Source: CALINF01 sp039990395 (lineage in GTDB: Bacteria; Pseudomonadota; Gammaproteobacteria; Pseudomonadales; Halieaceae). Taken from it: a DNA stretch of 64,000 nucleotides. The position numbers and the translations under genes are program-made. Each line of letters starts with the position of its first letter. The stretch's first letter is position 1. Of this stretch, positions 1-8,667 are shown one piece after another. The notes below the pieces were generated by a model that saw nothing but the letters and a program-made list of their open reading frames with translations, was not told the origin of the DNA and did no database searches. The DNA lies in assembly GCA_039990395.1 (NCBI GenBank), contig JBDXFZ010000146.1, positions 124,001-188,000 on the forward strand, written 5' to 3'.

Positions 1-429
1 CAATGGCTGGGTCAAACTGGTTCTCCTGAACCAAAAACTCACATTCAATCATCTTCTCTCTCACTGTTTAGCTTTATCTACTTAACTCGCAACGACTGAG
101 CTCTGGGTTTCTCCACGCTGCTCTTTGTTCGGTTGCTAGGGCAGGGTCGGTTAACAGGCTCAGGCCATTAGGTGACTGCTGATCAACTATATAACTGACC
201 GATGGTCATTTCAAGTCTGAGCTCAATGCTCCAAGATTGCGTAGTAACTGATGCCCGGCAGTGTAGAGTGACCGAATGCATTCAGAACAAGGCAAGGTTC
301 GGCTTTTAGCTGGCCTGTTGCGCAGGTTTTGTCTATAGAATTCCGTTAAGTTGGAATAGGCTTCTTGCTTGACGAGTAAATCATGTGCAGCATGCTGGTT
401 TGACGTTATTCAAGGGTACGGTGAGATTA
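1..429. other. Intergenic region upstream of the Ntn hydrolase
   Basis: No convincing coding region is visible on either strand. The stretch carries one palindromic operator-like site (196-208, listed separately). It otherwise looks like a promoter and leader region for the hydrolase at 430, or the end of an unseen neighbour to the left. Confidence 0.5.
196..208. promoter_or_regulatory. Candidate TetR operator, TGACCGATGGTCA
   Basis: A perfect 5-bp inverted repeat with a 3-bp spacer. The identical 13-mer occurs at 2618-2630 in front of the tetR gene, and variants occur at 2641, 7188 and 7210. The shared site suggests that the hydrolase at 430 belongs to the regulon of the TetR protein at 2721. 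It lies about 220 bp upstream of the start codon, so a promoter would have to be near it. Confidence 0.55.
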
Positions 430-1551
430 ATGAAAAGTAAGCTTTCGAAAAAGATCTGTAGTCTTGCCGCTATCGGAGTCTTCAGCCTTCAGGCGAGCTC
501 GTCTGGCGCTTGTACTTTCATTACGTTGACAGGCGCTGATGGTACGGTAGTTGCCTCAAGAACGATGGAGTGGGGCGCCTTTGACTTGTCTCCGGCCATG
601 ACCTTTGTCCCGTCGGGTACAGCTTTCTCTGCAATGAAAATGCCTGATGGGCAGGACGGTGCTAAGTGGTTAGCAAAGTACGATGTTGCTGGGGTAACTT
701 TGCTGGGTCAGATGTTATTTGGCGATGGCGTGAATTCCCAGGGGTTGAATGTTTCCCTGCTCTACTTACCGGGCTTTGCCCAATATCAAGCCTACGAGCC
801 TGAAAACGCATCTATTTCGCTTTCTCCGGTCGACTTTACCGGTTTTATGTTGAGCCAGTTTGCAACGGTGGCTGAGGCGCGAGAGGCGTTACACAATATA
901 CGGGTTGTTCCTGTTGTCACCCCTGAACTCGGTGCGACGGCGCCCGTGCATTTTTCAATCACAGACAAAAGTGGTGATCAGATAATCGTTGAGTATGTGG
1001 GTGGAAGTCTGAACGTACACGAAAAGACGCTGGGCGTTATGACGAATTCGCCGCCTTACGATTGGCATGTTAATAACGCACGAAATTATGTCAACATGCG
1101 CTCCGTAGACTGGCCGTCAGTAGACGTTAATGGTATCGACATTGCGCCGATGGGATATGGCAGTGGGTTGATCGGCCTGCCGGGTGACTTTACACCACCT
1201 TCGCGTTTTATTCGGGCGTTGACATGGACGCAATCGTCGCGGCCGACCGACGGCGGCGAAGACACCGTACATGAGTCCATCCGCATCCTGTCAAATTTTC
1301 AGCTTCCCATGGAGGCGATAGATAAAAAGGTAAACCCTGCTGAATTGGAAATCCTTAAGTATGGTGGAACGCAATATACTGTGTCGTATGATCTGCAGAA
1401 TTTGAAAATTTACTATCAGACAAGCGAGAACCCAAGCGTAAGAAGTGTGGACGTTTCGACGTTTGATTTTGATTCCCTGACAGATCCACTGAAGTTGCCG
1501 ATGCGCAATCCGGCGATGTCGTTTGCAACTGACGTTACGCCAAGCTTCTGA
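430..1551 (+). CDS. Choloylglycine hydrolase/penicillin V acylase family Ntn hydrolase, exported
   Basis: A 373-residue linear-amide hydrolase. The chosen ATG gives a typical signal peptide (MKSKLSKK, then a hydrophobic core) ending at about residue 27, directly before Cys28 in GACTFITL. In this N-terminal-nucleophile family, Cys28 would become the N-terminal catalytic residue after processing. Other family landmarks are RTMEW (residues 44-48) and the TNSPPYDWHVNN segment with Asn206, which lines the oxyanion hole. Relatives cleave bile-salt amides, penicillin V or acyl-homoserine lactones; the substrate here cannot be read from the sequence. An upstream in-frame start at 385 would put 15 extra residues before the signal peptide and is less likely. 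A TetR-type operator upstream (196-208) links it to the aldehyde-metabolism genes that follow. Confidence 0.85.
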   Translation: MKSKLSKKICSLAAIGVFSLQASSSGACTFITLTGADGTVVASRTMEWGAFDLSPAMTFVPSGTAFSAMKMPDGQDGAKWLAKYDVAGVTLLGQMLFGDGVNSQGLNVSLLYLPGFAQYQAYEPENASISLSPVDFTGFMLSQFATVAEAREALHNIRVVPVVTPELGATAPVHFSITDKSGDQIIVEYVGGSLNVHEKTLGVMTNSPPYDWHVNNARNYVNMRSVDWPSVDVNGIDIAPMGYGSGLIGLPGDFTPPSRFIRALTWTQSSRPTDGGEDTVHESIRILSNFQLPMEAIDKKVNPAELEILKYGGTQYTVSYDLQNLKIYYQTSENPSVRSVDVSTFDFDSLTDPLKLPMRNPAMSFATDVTPSF

Positions 1552-1560
1552 GCTTTCGCG

Positions 1561-2367
1561 TCACCGGACATCTGCCGACTCCAGTCTATGAGTCACTAAC
1601 CAGTTCCTGATGGTGGTTGCACTATCGGACCAGTCAGGATCTAACATCAAGTCATGTGCACCCTTGCAAAGTATTAGTGGTGTTCGATAAGTCTCACTAT
1701 CTTTCCTGTGCTCAGATAAAGGTATAGACCAGTCGTCCGTCCCTGCAATTACAAGTACTGGCCGGTCATCGCTCTTCGGGTGTTTTGCAGGCTCCCGTGA
1801 AAAGACATCATCGACCGCAACTCGAGATTCAGAGACTAGCTGTGACCTGAACTTATCTCGTAGTGCGTCTTCAAGATGGTCGGCAAAGAAAAACGTCTCC
1901 ATTGCTACCCTTAATTTGGTCATATCGCTGCTGAGCATCCCAATGATTGTTGCTTTTGGTGCACGCACGAACATTCCAAAGGCCGCTTGCAGGCTGATCC
2001 GGGTTGGTGAGGATGCGAGCAATGCGATTGCTTTAACATTTACATTGGAGGCGAATGCCATTTGCGCCAGAACGCCTCCCATGGAATGACCTATAAGCAC
2101 TACTGGTTGGTTTATATGCGCGATGGCTTCATTAACATCGTCGAGATAGTCATTCAGAGACCATTCCAGGACCCCCTCATCATCGCTGCGGTGTCCTCTT
2201 AATGTTATCGCGTGCGCATGCCAGCCTTCCGAAGAAAACCAGGGCAAATAGTATTGTTCCCAGCAGGCCGCATTGTGACAAGCGCCGTGAATGAATAGTA
2301 AGTGTGGCCTGTTTGGTGGGTGATCCCCTGTCTCTTGGGGGTGTCTTGAAACTACTTCCATCTTCAA
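1561..2367 (-). CDS. Alpha/beta hydrolase
   Basis: A 268-residue alpha/beta-hydrolase-fold enzyme of the lysophospholipase/esterase type. Visible landmarks are the oxyanion strand LLFIHGACHN (about residues 23-32), the nucleophile elbow GHSMGG with Ser95, an acidic residue in GTDDWSIP near 212, and the catalytic His in GAHDLMLD near 238. There is no signal peptide, so it is probably cytoplasmic. The start is a TTG seven bases after a GGAG; the ATG two codons on is the alternative. It converges on the Ntn hydrolase with only about 10 bp between the stop codons. The substrate is unknown. Confidence 0.85.
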   Translation of the reverse strand: MKMEVVSRHPQETGDHPPNRPHLLFIHGACHNAACWEQYYLPWFSSEGWHAHAITLRGHRSDDEGVLEWSLNDYLDDVNEAIAHINQPVVLIGHSMGGVLAQMAFASNVNVKAIALLASSPTRISLQAAFGMFVRAPKATIIGMLSSDMTKLRVAMETFFFADHLEDALRDKFRSQLVSESRVAVDDVFSREPAKHPKSDDRPVLVIAGTDDWSIPLSEHRKDSETYRTPLILCKGAHDLMLDPDWSDSATTIRNWLVTHRLESADVR

Positions 2368-2617
2368 TGTGACGCTCCAGGGTAAATGTAGTTTAGGGTC
2401 CTCGCGGAGAATACTATGATCAAGGCGAATTACCTCAGTGCTGTGTTCAGTTTTGGCATCGGCTGTATGGGGAAGAAAATGCGAATTCCTATACTTCTAC
2501 CATTTCCTCTTCTTAAACACAGTAGAAACTTTCACGCCAATCGGGGAGCTCAATTGAAGCGCCTCGAAACTCCTGAGTTGGCTTGTGAATCGGCTAGTGA
2601 GAAGAAAATACTTGAAG

Positions 2618-2653
2618 TGACCGATGGTCAGCTATATATTTGACCAATGGTCA
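2618..2653. promoter_or_regulatory. Paired TetR operators in front of the tetR-aldehyde dehydrogenase genes
   Basis: Two copies of the palindrome, TGACCGATGGTCA (2618-2630) and TGACCAATGGTCA (2641-2653), start 23 bp apart, roughly two helical turns. They lie 68-103 bp before the tetR start, where they could cover the promoter and autoregulate it. The rest of the 350-bp gap between 2367 and 2721 shows no convincing gene. Confidence 0.65.
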
Positions 2654-2720
2654 GTTATATCCGGGGCCTGTTAACTAATCCTGGCTTGGCAACCAATCGA
2701 AAAGCAGTGTGGAGATATTC

Positions 2721-3389
2721 ATGAGTTCAGTTGTTGTGATTAATCAGCGGGCGAGAAGCGCAGAGCAAAAGGCGCTTCGGCGAAATGCAGTACTAGAGGC
2801 CGCCGAAACGTACTTCGGTGAAGTGGGGTATGAAGCTTTTTCTATGGCTCAACTCGCCAAGAACACTGGAGTAGCCAAGGGCACACTCTACCTTTACTTC
2901 AAAACAAGGGAAGAGCTTTTCCTGACCCTTTATGAGCAAAGCCTGACGCGATGGAGTCAGATTTTCATTGGAGACTTGTTCGATTCCATGACGAGCGAGG
3001 CATATGCCCGGGCGCTATACCTCACCGCTATCGCTGATGGCACGTTCCTGCCGTTGTTGATCAGGCTTGAGCATGTCATTGAGCACAATGTTGCGATTCC
3101 CAGACTAATAGAGTCTAAACGCGTGTTCATAAGGCGGGTGGAAGAAATTGCGGAACCCACAGCCACTGCCCTCAAGTTGAGTCAGGCGCAAGCGAGGGAG
3201 GTGGTAAAAACGATGGGCGTCCTTCTGATTGGTGCGACCCGAGCTGACCAGGGTCCGTCACTTGATAACGAAGAGCTACCTGAAGATGTTCAGGACCTTA
3301 TTGCGGATTTTTCTTCTGAGCCTCTCTTCGTTAAGAATGCCGTTCGAATCATAGAAGGCATACGCGCGGAAGCGGCATCCAACCGCTAA
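2721..3389 (+). CDS. TetR/AcrR family transcriptional regulator
   Basis: A 222-residue one-component regulator. The N-terminal TetR helix-turn-helix is clear (about residues 17-62: AVLEAAETYFGEVGYEAFSM, then AQLAKNTGVAKGTLYLYFKT). The C-terminal half is a ligand-binding domain of unknown specificity. The ATG at 2721 sits six bases after GGAG; a GTG 12 bp upstream is possible but lacks a better ribosome binding site. Two palindromes of TGACC-N3-GGTCA lie just upstream, and related sites precede the hydrolase at 430 and the MFS gene at 7289. The simplest reading is an autoregulated repressor of this locus, probably induced by an aldehyde, enone or aromatic compound. Confidence 0.9.
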   Translation: MSSVVVINQRARSAEQKALRRNAVLEAAETYFGEVGYEAFSMAQLAKNTGVAKGTLYLYFKTREELFLTLYEQSLTRWSQIFIGDLFDSMTSEAYARALYLTAIADGTFLPLLIRLEHVIEHNVAIPRLIESKRVFIRRVEEIAEPTATALKLSQAQAREVVKTMGVLLIGATRADQGPSLDNEELPEDVQDLIADFSSEPLFVKNAVRIIEGIRAEAASNR

Positions 3390-3457
3390 CTAAATCTAAC
3401 CCAATCCTCATGCAAACGACCAAGCCGACGAACGCAGAGCGACCTAGGAGAGACATT

Positions 3458-4918
3458 ATGGGAATAGCAGAGCACGACAACATCACTGATTTAGAGCTTC
3501 AGAGCCTGAGAGCATTGGTTGATCAACAGAGAAGCGACTTTCGTGCTGAGGGCGAGGTTACCTATTCAACACGAATTGACCGCCTGAAAAGACTCAAAGC
3601 ACTGATTGTTGAGAACAAGAGTGAGTTCGCGACAACAACCAAACGCGAATTCAATGGCGCTCGATCCTATGAGTTTAGCCTTTTTTCGGAGTACGCGTCG
3701 AAGGTCGAAGCAATCGACTACACAATCAAACATCTAAAGGACTGGATGAAACCGGAAAAGAGGAAAACCAACAAACCGATGAATTTTCTTCGGGGTAAAA
3801 GCCAGGTCAGGTATTTTCCTAAAGGCGTCGTTGGAATCATTTCTCCCTGGAACCTACCGTTCGGCCTGACAGTGTCCCCACTAACAAGCGCGCTGGCTGC
3901 CGGTAACCGCGCCTTGTTGAAACCTTCAGAATATGTGCCTGAGACAGCGGCGCTGTTTGCTGACGTTGTCCCCAGATATTTCTCAACAGATGAGGTAGCC
4001 GTTGTAACTGGCGGTGTAGATATCAGTCAAAAATTTGCGGAGCTACCTTTCGATCACCTCGTGTTTACTGGATCCACCCGTGTGGGCGCGCAAGTGATGC
4101 AGGCAGCGTCAAAAAATCTGGTACCCGTCACGTTAGAACTGGGCGGCAAGTCGCCTGTCATTATCGGTCGGAGTGCAAAGCTTGATCTAGCGGGAACACG
4201 TCTGACATTCGGTAAGCTTTTAAATGGCGGTCAACTATGTCTATCGCCAGACTACGTGCTCGTGCCAAAGGAGTTGGAGGAGCAGCTCATTGCACGGGTA
4301 ACGCATGAAGCGCAATCAATGTATCCCAACATAACTGAAAATGCTGATTACGCGGGTGTTTTCGATGAGAAACATTTCACCAGATTGCAGAACTACATTG
4401 ATGACGCAGTTGCCAAAGGAGCGAAGCTCACGATTGTAGGCGCTGACAAGACTCGTGCGTCTAAAGACAATCGCCGCATGCCTTTACACATCCTCCAAAA
4501 CGTAAACGAAAGTATGCAGATTATGCACGAGGAAATTTTTGGTCCCGTTCTCCCGATCATGACCTATGGTGACATCACTGAGGTTCCAGATAAGGTTGAA
4601 CCCCGCAGAAACCCCCTGGCTCTCTATTACTTCGGCAAAGATAAAGGCGAGCAGGAGTACATACTGAGTCATGTGCCAAGTGGTGGTGTTTGTATCAATG
4701 ATATTACCCTTCACTACGTGCAAGAGGACCTGCCCTTTGGCGGTGTTGGTGCGTCTGGCATGGGCGCTTATCACGGTCCGGAAGGGTTTAAAGGCATGAG
4801 TCACTCACGAGCCATCTACAGTCAAACTATGATTGATGTGTTGCCTATCATTGGCGCACGTCCACCCTTTGGCGAAAAATTTCGAAAACGAATACGCAAA
4901 ACTCTTGGCGCAATTTGA
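3458..4918 (+). CDS. Coniferyl-aldehyde-dehydrogenase-type NAD(P)-dependent aldehyde dehydrogenase
   Basis: A 486-residue ALDH-superfamily enzyme. Motifs in order: ISPWNLPFG (cofactor site), FTGSTRVG, ELGGKSP with the general base Glu227, and GGQLCLSPD with the catalytic Cys261. The Cys context and overall sequence resemble coniferyl aldehyde dehydrogenases (CalB group), which oxidise aromatic or medium-chain aldehydes to acids. The ATG at 3458 follows AGGAGAG; an in-frame ATG at 3410 adds 16 low-complexity residues without a clear binding site. It is probably co-transcribed with the upstream tetR (about 70 bp) and acts next to the reductase at 5069. Confidence 0.9.
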   Translation: MGIAEHDNITDLELQSLRALVDQQRSDFRAEGEVTYSTRIDRLKRLKALIVENKSEFATTTKREFNGARSYEFSLFSEYASKVEAIDYTIKHLKDWMKPEKRKTNKPMNFLRGKSQVRYFPKGVVGIISPWNLPFGLTVSPLTSALAAGNRALLKPSEYVPETAALFADVVPRYFSTDEVAVVTGGVDISQKFAELPFDHLVFTGSTRVGAQVMQAASKNLVPVTLELGGKSPVIIGRSAKLDLAGTRLTFGKLLNGGQLCLSPDYVLVPKELEEQLIARVTHEAQSMYPNITENADYAGVFDEKHFTRLQNYIDDAVAKGAKLTIVGADKTRASKDNRRMPLHILQNVNESMQIMHEEIFGPVLPIMTYGDITEVPDKVEPRRNPLALYYFGKDKGEQEYILSHVPSGGVCINDITLHYVQEDLPFGGVGASGMGAYHGPEGFKGMSHSRAIYSQTMIDVLPIIGARPPFGEKFRKRIRKTLGAI

Positions 4919-5068
4919 GTTTAGGGTCTGAAGATTATTGCGCGCTACACCGTTTAGCCTCGGCTTCAACGCTAGAGCATTGATGTGGTATGGCTAAGCC
5001 ACGACCAATAGTCGCGCCTATTTATCGAGAGGAAAAGAACAGATGAACAGAGTAGTGGGAGTATTATC

Positions 5069-6082
5069 GTGACAATAAATCGCCAATGGTTATTGGCTGA
5101 ACGACCTGCAGGAATGGTTGGTCCGCAAAACTTTAAGTACGTTGAAACTCCGATTCCTGAACCCAAAAATGAAGAGGTGCTGGTAAAGAACCTATACCTC
5201 TCATTTGATCCCGCACAGCGAAACTGGATGGTTGATCGTAAGGCTTATCTGCCGCCGGTAGCCATCGGAGAACCCATGCGGGCGGCTTCTGTTGGGCAGG
5301 TCATAGACTCGCGGCACCCGGATTATCAAGTGGGCGATCTGGTACAAACGACCGGGTATTGGCAAGATTATGTGGTTGCGGCTCCCGGTGAGGGTCCAAT
5401 GGGTTTGGTCAAATTGCCACCAGGGGTGTCGCCTGAAATGATGTTGTCTGTGCTCGGTATAACTGGGCTCACGGCATATTTTGGCTTACTGGAGATTGGC
5501 CAGCCTAAAGCCGGTGACACCGTTCTTGTTTCTGGTGCTGCAGGCTCTACTGGCTCGTTTGTTGGTCAGATCGCAAAAATTAAGGGGTGTCGTGTCGTAG
5601 GTATCGCTGGCGGCCCAGATAAATGTAAATGGTTAAGAGAGACTGCCGGCTTCGACGCCGTGATCGACTACAAGAACGAGGATGTTAACGCGCAAATTGC
5701 TCATCACTGCCCTGACAAATGGGACGTCTTCTTCGATAACGTAGGTGGCGCTATCCTCGAGGCGGCCTTGGATCACGTGAATCTGCGTTCTCGGGTTGTT
5801 CTATGTGGGAGTATCTCTGGTTATAACGCTACCGCACCTGTGCCCGGCCCCTCAAACTTATCGAACCTGACCATTAATCGCGCGAGGATGGAAGGCTTCG
5901 TTATTCTGGATTATATGCCACGAGCGATGGAAGCCATTCAAGACTTAATGGCTTGGGTTTCCTCGGGCCAATTGATTTATCAGGTCGACTTACAGGAGGG
6001 CTTTGAAAATATTCCTGCCACCTTACAACGTCTGTATACCGGGCAAAACCTTGGCAAACAATTACTCAAAATTGATCAATAG
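5069..6082 (+). CDS. NADP-dependent oxidoreductase, zinc-free MDR family (leukotriene B4 12-hydroxydehydrogenase-like)
   Basis: A 337-residue medium-chain dehydrogenase/reductase of the CurA/prostaglandin-reductase group. The Rossmann motif VSGAAGSTGSFVGQIAK lies near residues 153-169, with the GIAGGPDKC segment after it. The Cys and His ligands of zinc alcohol dehydrogenases are absent. Relatives reduce the C=C bond of alpha,beta-unsaturated aldehydes and ketones with NADPH. The start is GTG after GGGAG. Together with the aldehyde dehydrogenase before it, this suggests detoxification or use of enals/enones. Confidence 0.88.
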   Translation: MTINRQWLLAERPAGMVGPQNFKYVETPIPEPKNEEVLVKNLYLSFDPAQRNWMVDRKAYLPPVAIGEPMRAASVGQVIDSRHPDYQVGDLVQTTGYWQDYVVAAPGEGPMGLVKLPPGVSPEMMLSVLGITGLTAYFGLLEIGQPKAGDTVLVSGAAGSTGSFVGQIAKIKGCRVVGIAGGPDKCKWLRETAGFDAVIDYKNEDVNAQIAHHCPDKWDVFFDNVGGAILEAALDHVNLRSRVVLCGSISGYNATAPVPGPSNLSNLTINRARMEGFVILDYMPRAMEAIQDLMAWVSSGQLIYQVDLQEGFENIPATLQRLYTGQNLGKQLLKIDQ

Positions 6083-6102
6083 AGATAAGCACAAGGATTG
6101 CA

Positions 6103-6690
6103 ATGACACACATCACTCCCAAGCGGCGCGCTGAGTTACCCGAGTTAGAGCCGATGTTTCAAATGGTAGAAGCATCGATGGGCTTTCTGCCAACATCCAT
6201 GCTCACAATGGCGCATTGGCCAGAACTCACTCAGGCCCTCGGGGGTCTTGGCGCAACGGTCCTGCGCAGCGGTGAACTAGACGGTGGGCTAAAACAAATG
6301 ATCGCGTTCGCGGTGAGTAACGCAGCGGGTTGCCGTTATTGCCAAGCACATACTGCTAACGCAGCACAAAAAGACAATGTCAGCGCAAAGAAAATACAAG
6401 CGATTTTTGAGTTTGAGAACAGCGACTTATTTTCTGATCAGGAGAAAGCGGCGCTTCGCGTAGCTGTGCATGCCGGTATGGTGCCCAATGCCGTAGAAGC
6501 TGAGCACATGAGTGAGTTATTGGAACACTTTAGTGAGAAGCAGGCTGTCGAAGTTGTGGCTGTCATTTCGATGTTTGGTTTTCTGAATCGATGGAACGAC
6601 ACAATGGCAACCACGTTGGAGAGTTCCCCCAAGAGCTTTGCAGCGGACCAGCTTGCCTCGCATGGTTGGGTTGCGGGCAAGCACGAATAA
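6103..6690 (+). CDS. Carboxymuconolactone decarboxylase/AhpD-like protein
   Basis: A 195-residue all-helical protein of the CMD/AhpD superfamily. It carries the redox motif C77-R-Y-C80 with His83 (GCRYCQAHTANAA), as in alkylhydroperoxidase AhpD-type proteins rather than true decarboxylases. It follows the reductase by 20 bp with AAGGA upstream, so it is likely the last gene of the same operon. A role in peroxide or thiol-disulfide chemistry beside the aldehyde enzymes is inference. Confidence 0.85.
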   Translation: MTHITPKRRAELPELEPMFQMVEASMGFLPTSMLTMAHWPELTQALGGLGATVLRSGELDGGLKQMIAFAVSNAAGCRYCQAHTANAAQKDNVSAKKIQAIFEFENSDLFSDQEKAALRVAVHAGMVPNAVEAEHMSELLEHFSEKQAVEVVAVISMFGFLNRWNDTMATTLESSPKSFAADQLASHGWVAGKHE

Positions 6691-6790
6691 CCGTCGCTAA
6701 GCAGGTCACCTTTCTTGGGCTGATCAACCAGAATTATTTGCCGATATGATTATTGGTGGGGCGGGGCGCTGCTCATGAATAGGTTTGTGC

Positions 6791-7084
6791 TTACTCTTCT
6801 AATCCCTTCACCAGAATGGAGTTCGCTGTACTTCCGGCATCACGGTGTTTCGCTATAGCTTGGTAGTCATCAGATGTCATCCAAGCTAAGGCAGATTCTT
6901 TCGATGGGAATTCAATAATTACTGACCTTGTATCATCCCACTCACCCGCCAGCACCATGGGATCTTCGTCCACACTCAACATCTTGCCATCGAACTTTTG
7001 GAACACCTCTGAGAACCCAGCTGAGTATGTATCGTACTCACTACGGTCATGTATTTTGAATCTGGCAATTATATAAACGGACAT
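6791..7084 (-). CDS. DUF1330 family protein
   Basis: A 97-residue protein of the dimeric alpha-beta barrel DUF1330 family. It shows MSVYIIARFKIHDRSEYDTY at the start, an FDGKMLSVDEDP strand and an EFPSKESALAWMTSDDYQ helix. Family function is unknown; members often lie near oxidative or aromatic catabolism genes. The ATG follows AAAGG. It is transcribed divergently from the MFS gene, with two TetR-type palindromes between them, so both may be in the same regulon. Confidence 0.88.
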   Translation of the reverse strand: MSVYIIARFKIHDRSEYDTYSAGFSEVFQKFDGKMLSVDEDPMVLAGEWDDTRSVIIEFPSKESALAWMTSDDYQAIAKHRDAGSTANSILVKGLEE

Positions 7085-7187
7085 CCTTTCTACTCCTAAT
7101 CTTATTTTGAGCAGCGATCACTAGCAAAATGAACAGCGCGTTGATTGTTCTCTTTATTTTGCGGTTAACGCTAATTAGACATTGAAT

Positions 7188-7222
7188 TGACCACCAGTCA
7201 TTCATATACTGACCGCCGGTCA
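7188..7222. promoter_or_regulatory. Paired TetR-type operators between DUF1330 and MFS genes
   Basis: TGACCACCAGTCA (7188-7200) and TGACCGCCGGTCA (7210-7222), starting 22 bp apart. They match the pair at 2618-2653 in core bases and spacing. They lie in the divergent promoter region and could control both genes. The first copy has one mismatch in its right arm. Confidence 0.6.
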
Positions 7223-7288
7223 TTTAAGTTATCCAGTCTATGGTTAATTTCCCTGTAAGACAACCCTGCACCGATAGGCATACCTCTG

Positions 7289-8512
7289 GTGAATAGTCGA
7301 GAAAGTCAAAAGCTTGTTGATCAAAATGCTGGCAGTGAGTTCTCTCGCCATTGGCTTTTGGTGTTGGTGTGTGCAGCAGGAATCGGTGTGGGTGTCTCCG
7401 CACTTCCTTTTTATACGCAAGGAATATTTATCGAAGCGTGGATCGCGGACTTTGGTTGGACGCGGTCTCAAGCATCCCTTGGCATCCTGGCATCGACACT
7501 GGCTCTCGCCGGAGTATTGCCCTTCATCGGCTTAATCGTAGATCGTTACGGTCTGGTAACCCCCGTCATGATTTCTTTGCTAGGCCTGACAGTCGCCTAC
7601 GTATTATTAGGACTGTTTGTTCAGTCCATCACTACCTTTGTAATGTTGGCAATGCTACAGGCAATACTGGGTAGCGCATCGTCACCATTGGCATACACGC
7701 GCGCGATCAATACCGTTTTCGATAAACAACGAGGTTTGGCTCTTGGTATTGCTCTGTCGGGGGCAGGTGTGGCAGCCATGTTTGGACCGATTCTGATTAG
7801 TAAGGCTATCGCCGCGTTCGGCTGGCGAGGTGCTTACTTTGCAATGGCCGCATTTACCTTCGTGGTAGGCGGGGTCATCGTTGCCGTCTTATCGCGCCTC
7901 AATGGCGCTAAAAAACCGGTGAATATCGATACGGAGGCGGCCAGTAAAGAATTCAAAGTCGCAAAGGTCAGTAGTACATATTGGACGATTATGGCCGCGA
8001 TATTTTTCCTGTCTCTAGGGCTTGGCGGGTTGATGATTCACTTTGTACCGATTCTGCTCGAGGTTGGATTCACGACAAGTGGCGCGGCCAAGATTGCAGG
8101 TGTTATTGGTATTGCCGTAGTCTTAGGCCGACTCTTGGTAGGCTTTGCGGTTGATCGCATCTTTGCTCCTCGAGTGGCAATTGCTATTCTTTTTGCCTGT
8201 ATTTGTGGCGTTCTAGCGTTGGCGACACTAGGCTCAGTAGTCGCTGTGCCGGCCGCATTTGTTATCGGGTTTTCAGTAGGCGCCGAAGTTGATTTGATTG
8301 GCTATTTGGTTGCCAGATACTTTGGAATACATGCATATGGGCAGATATACGGCAGACAATACTCGGCATTTTTGATCGCGACGGGCCTTGGTCCGGTGGT
8401 TTTCGGTGCGGTTCGTGACCTGTCCGGTAGCTATACCGCGTCGCTATTTTTGGCCGCTACCTTTATCTTAGTATCGGCGACTTTGTTCGCAAAGCTACCA
8501 AAATTCAATTAG
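7289..8512 (+). CDS. Major facilitator superfamily transporter
   Basis: A 407-residue inner-membrane carrier with twelve predicted membrane segments. These include a first pair from about residue 24 to 80, the family loop GLIVDRYGLVTP after TM2, and GFAVDRIFAPR in the matching position of the second half. It resembles monocarboxylate/oxalate-formate type MFS proteins. The GTG start has no strong ribosome binding site, so the N-terminus is uncertain by some residues. Paired TetR-type sites lie 66-101 bp upstream. It may import the substrate or export a product of the aldehyde pathway; direction and substrate are inference. Confidence 0.85.
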   Translation: MNSRESQKLVDQNAGSEFSRHWLLVLVCAAGIGVGVSALPFYTQGIFIEAWIADFGWTRSQASLGILASTLALAGVLPFIGLIVDRYGLVTPVMISLLGLTVAYVLLGLFVQSITTFVMLAMLQAILGSASSPLAYTRAINTVFDKQRGLALGIALSGAGVAAMFGPILISKAIAAFGWRGAYFAMAAFTFVVGGVIVAVLSRLNGAKKPVNIDTEAASKEFKVAKVSSTYWTIMAAIFFLSLGLGGLMIHFVPILLEVGFTTSGAAKIAGVIGIAVVLGRLLVGFAVDRIFAPRVAIAILFACICGVLALATLGSVVAVPAAFVIGFSVGAEVDLIGYLVARYFGIHAYGQIYGRQYSAFLIATGLGPVVFGAVRDLSGSYTASLFLAATFILVSATLFAKLPKFN

Positions 8513-8667
8513 TAGCGATACGTCGCCAGTCTATTGCGTGCCGGGCTCATCCGGGCCGCGCAGGCCAGCGGTCCATTGCTTGCCCCTAGGGTGAGTCTAT
8601 TAGGCCATTTGACTTCCGCAGTGAATAGTTGATGCTAGGGCAATTATTTTAGGAAGCATGATGCCCC

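Noticed and set aside
2416..2643. A 75-codon plus-strand frame upstream of tetR
   Set aside because: It runs through one tetR operator, has no family features and no convincing ribosome binding site. The region is better explained as promoter and operator DNA.
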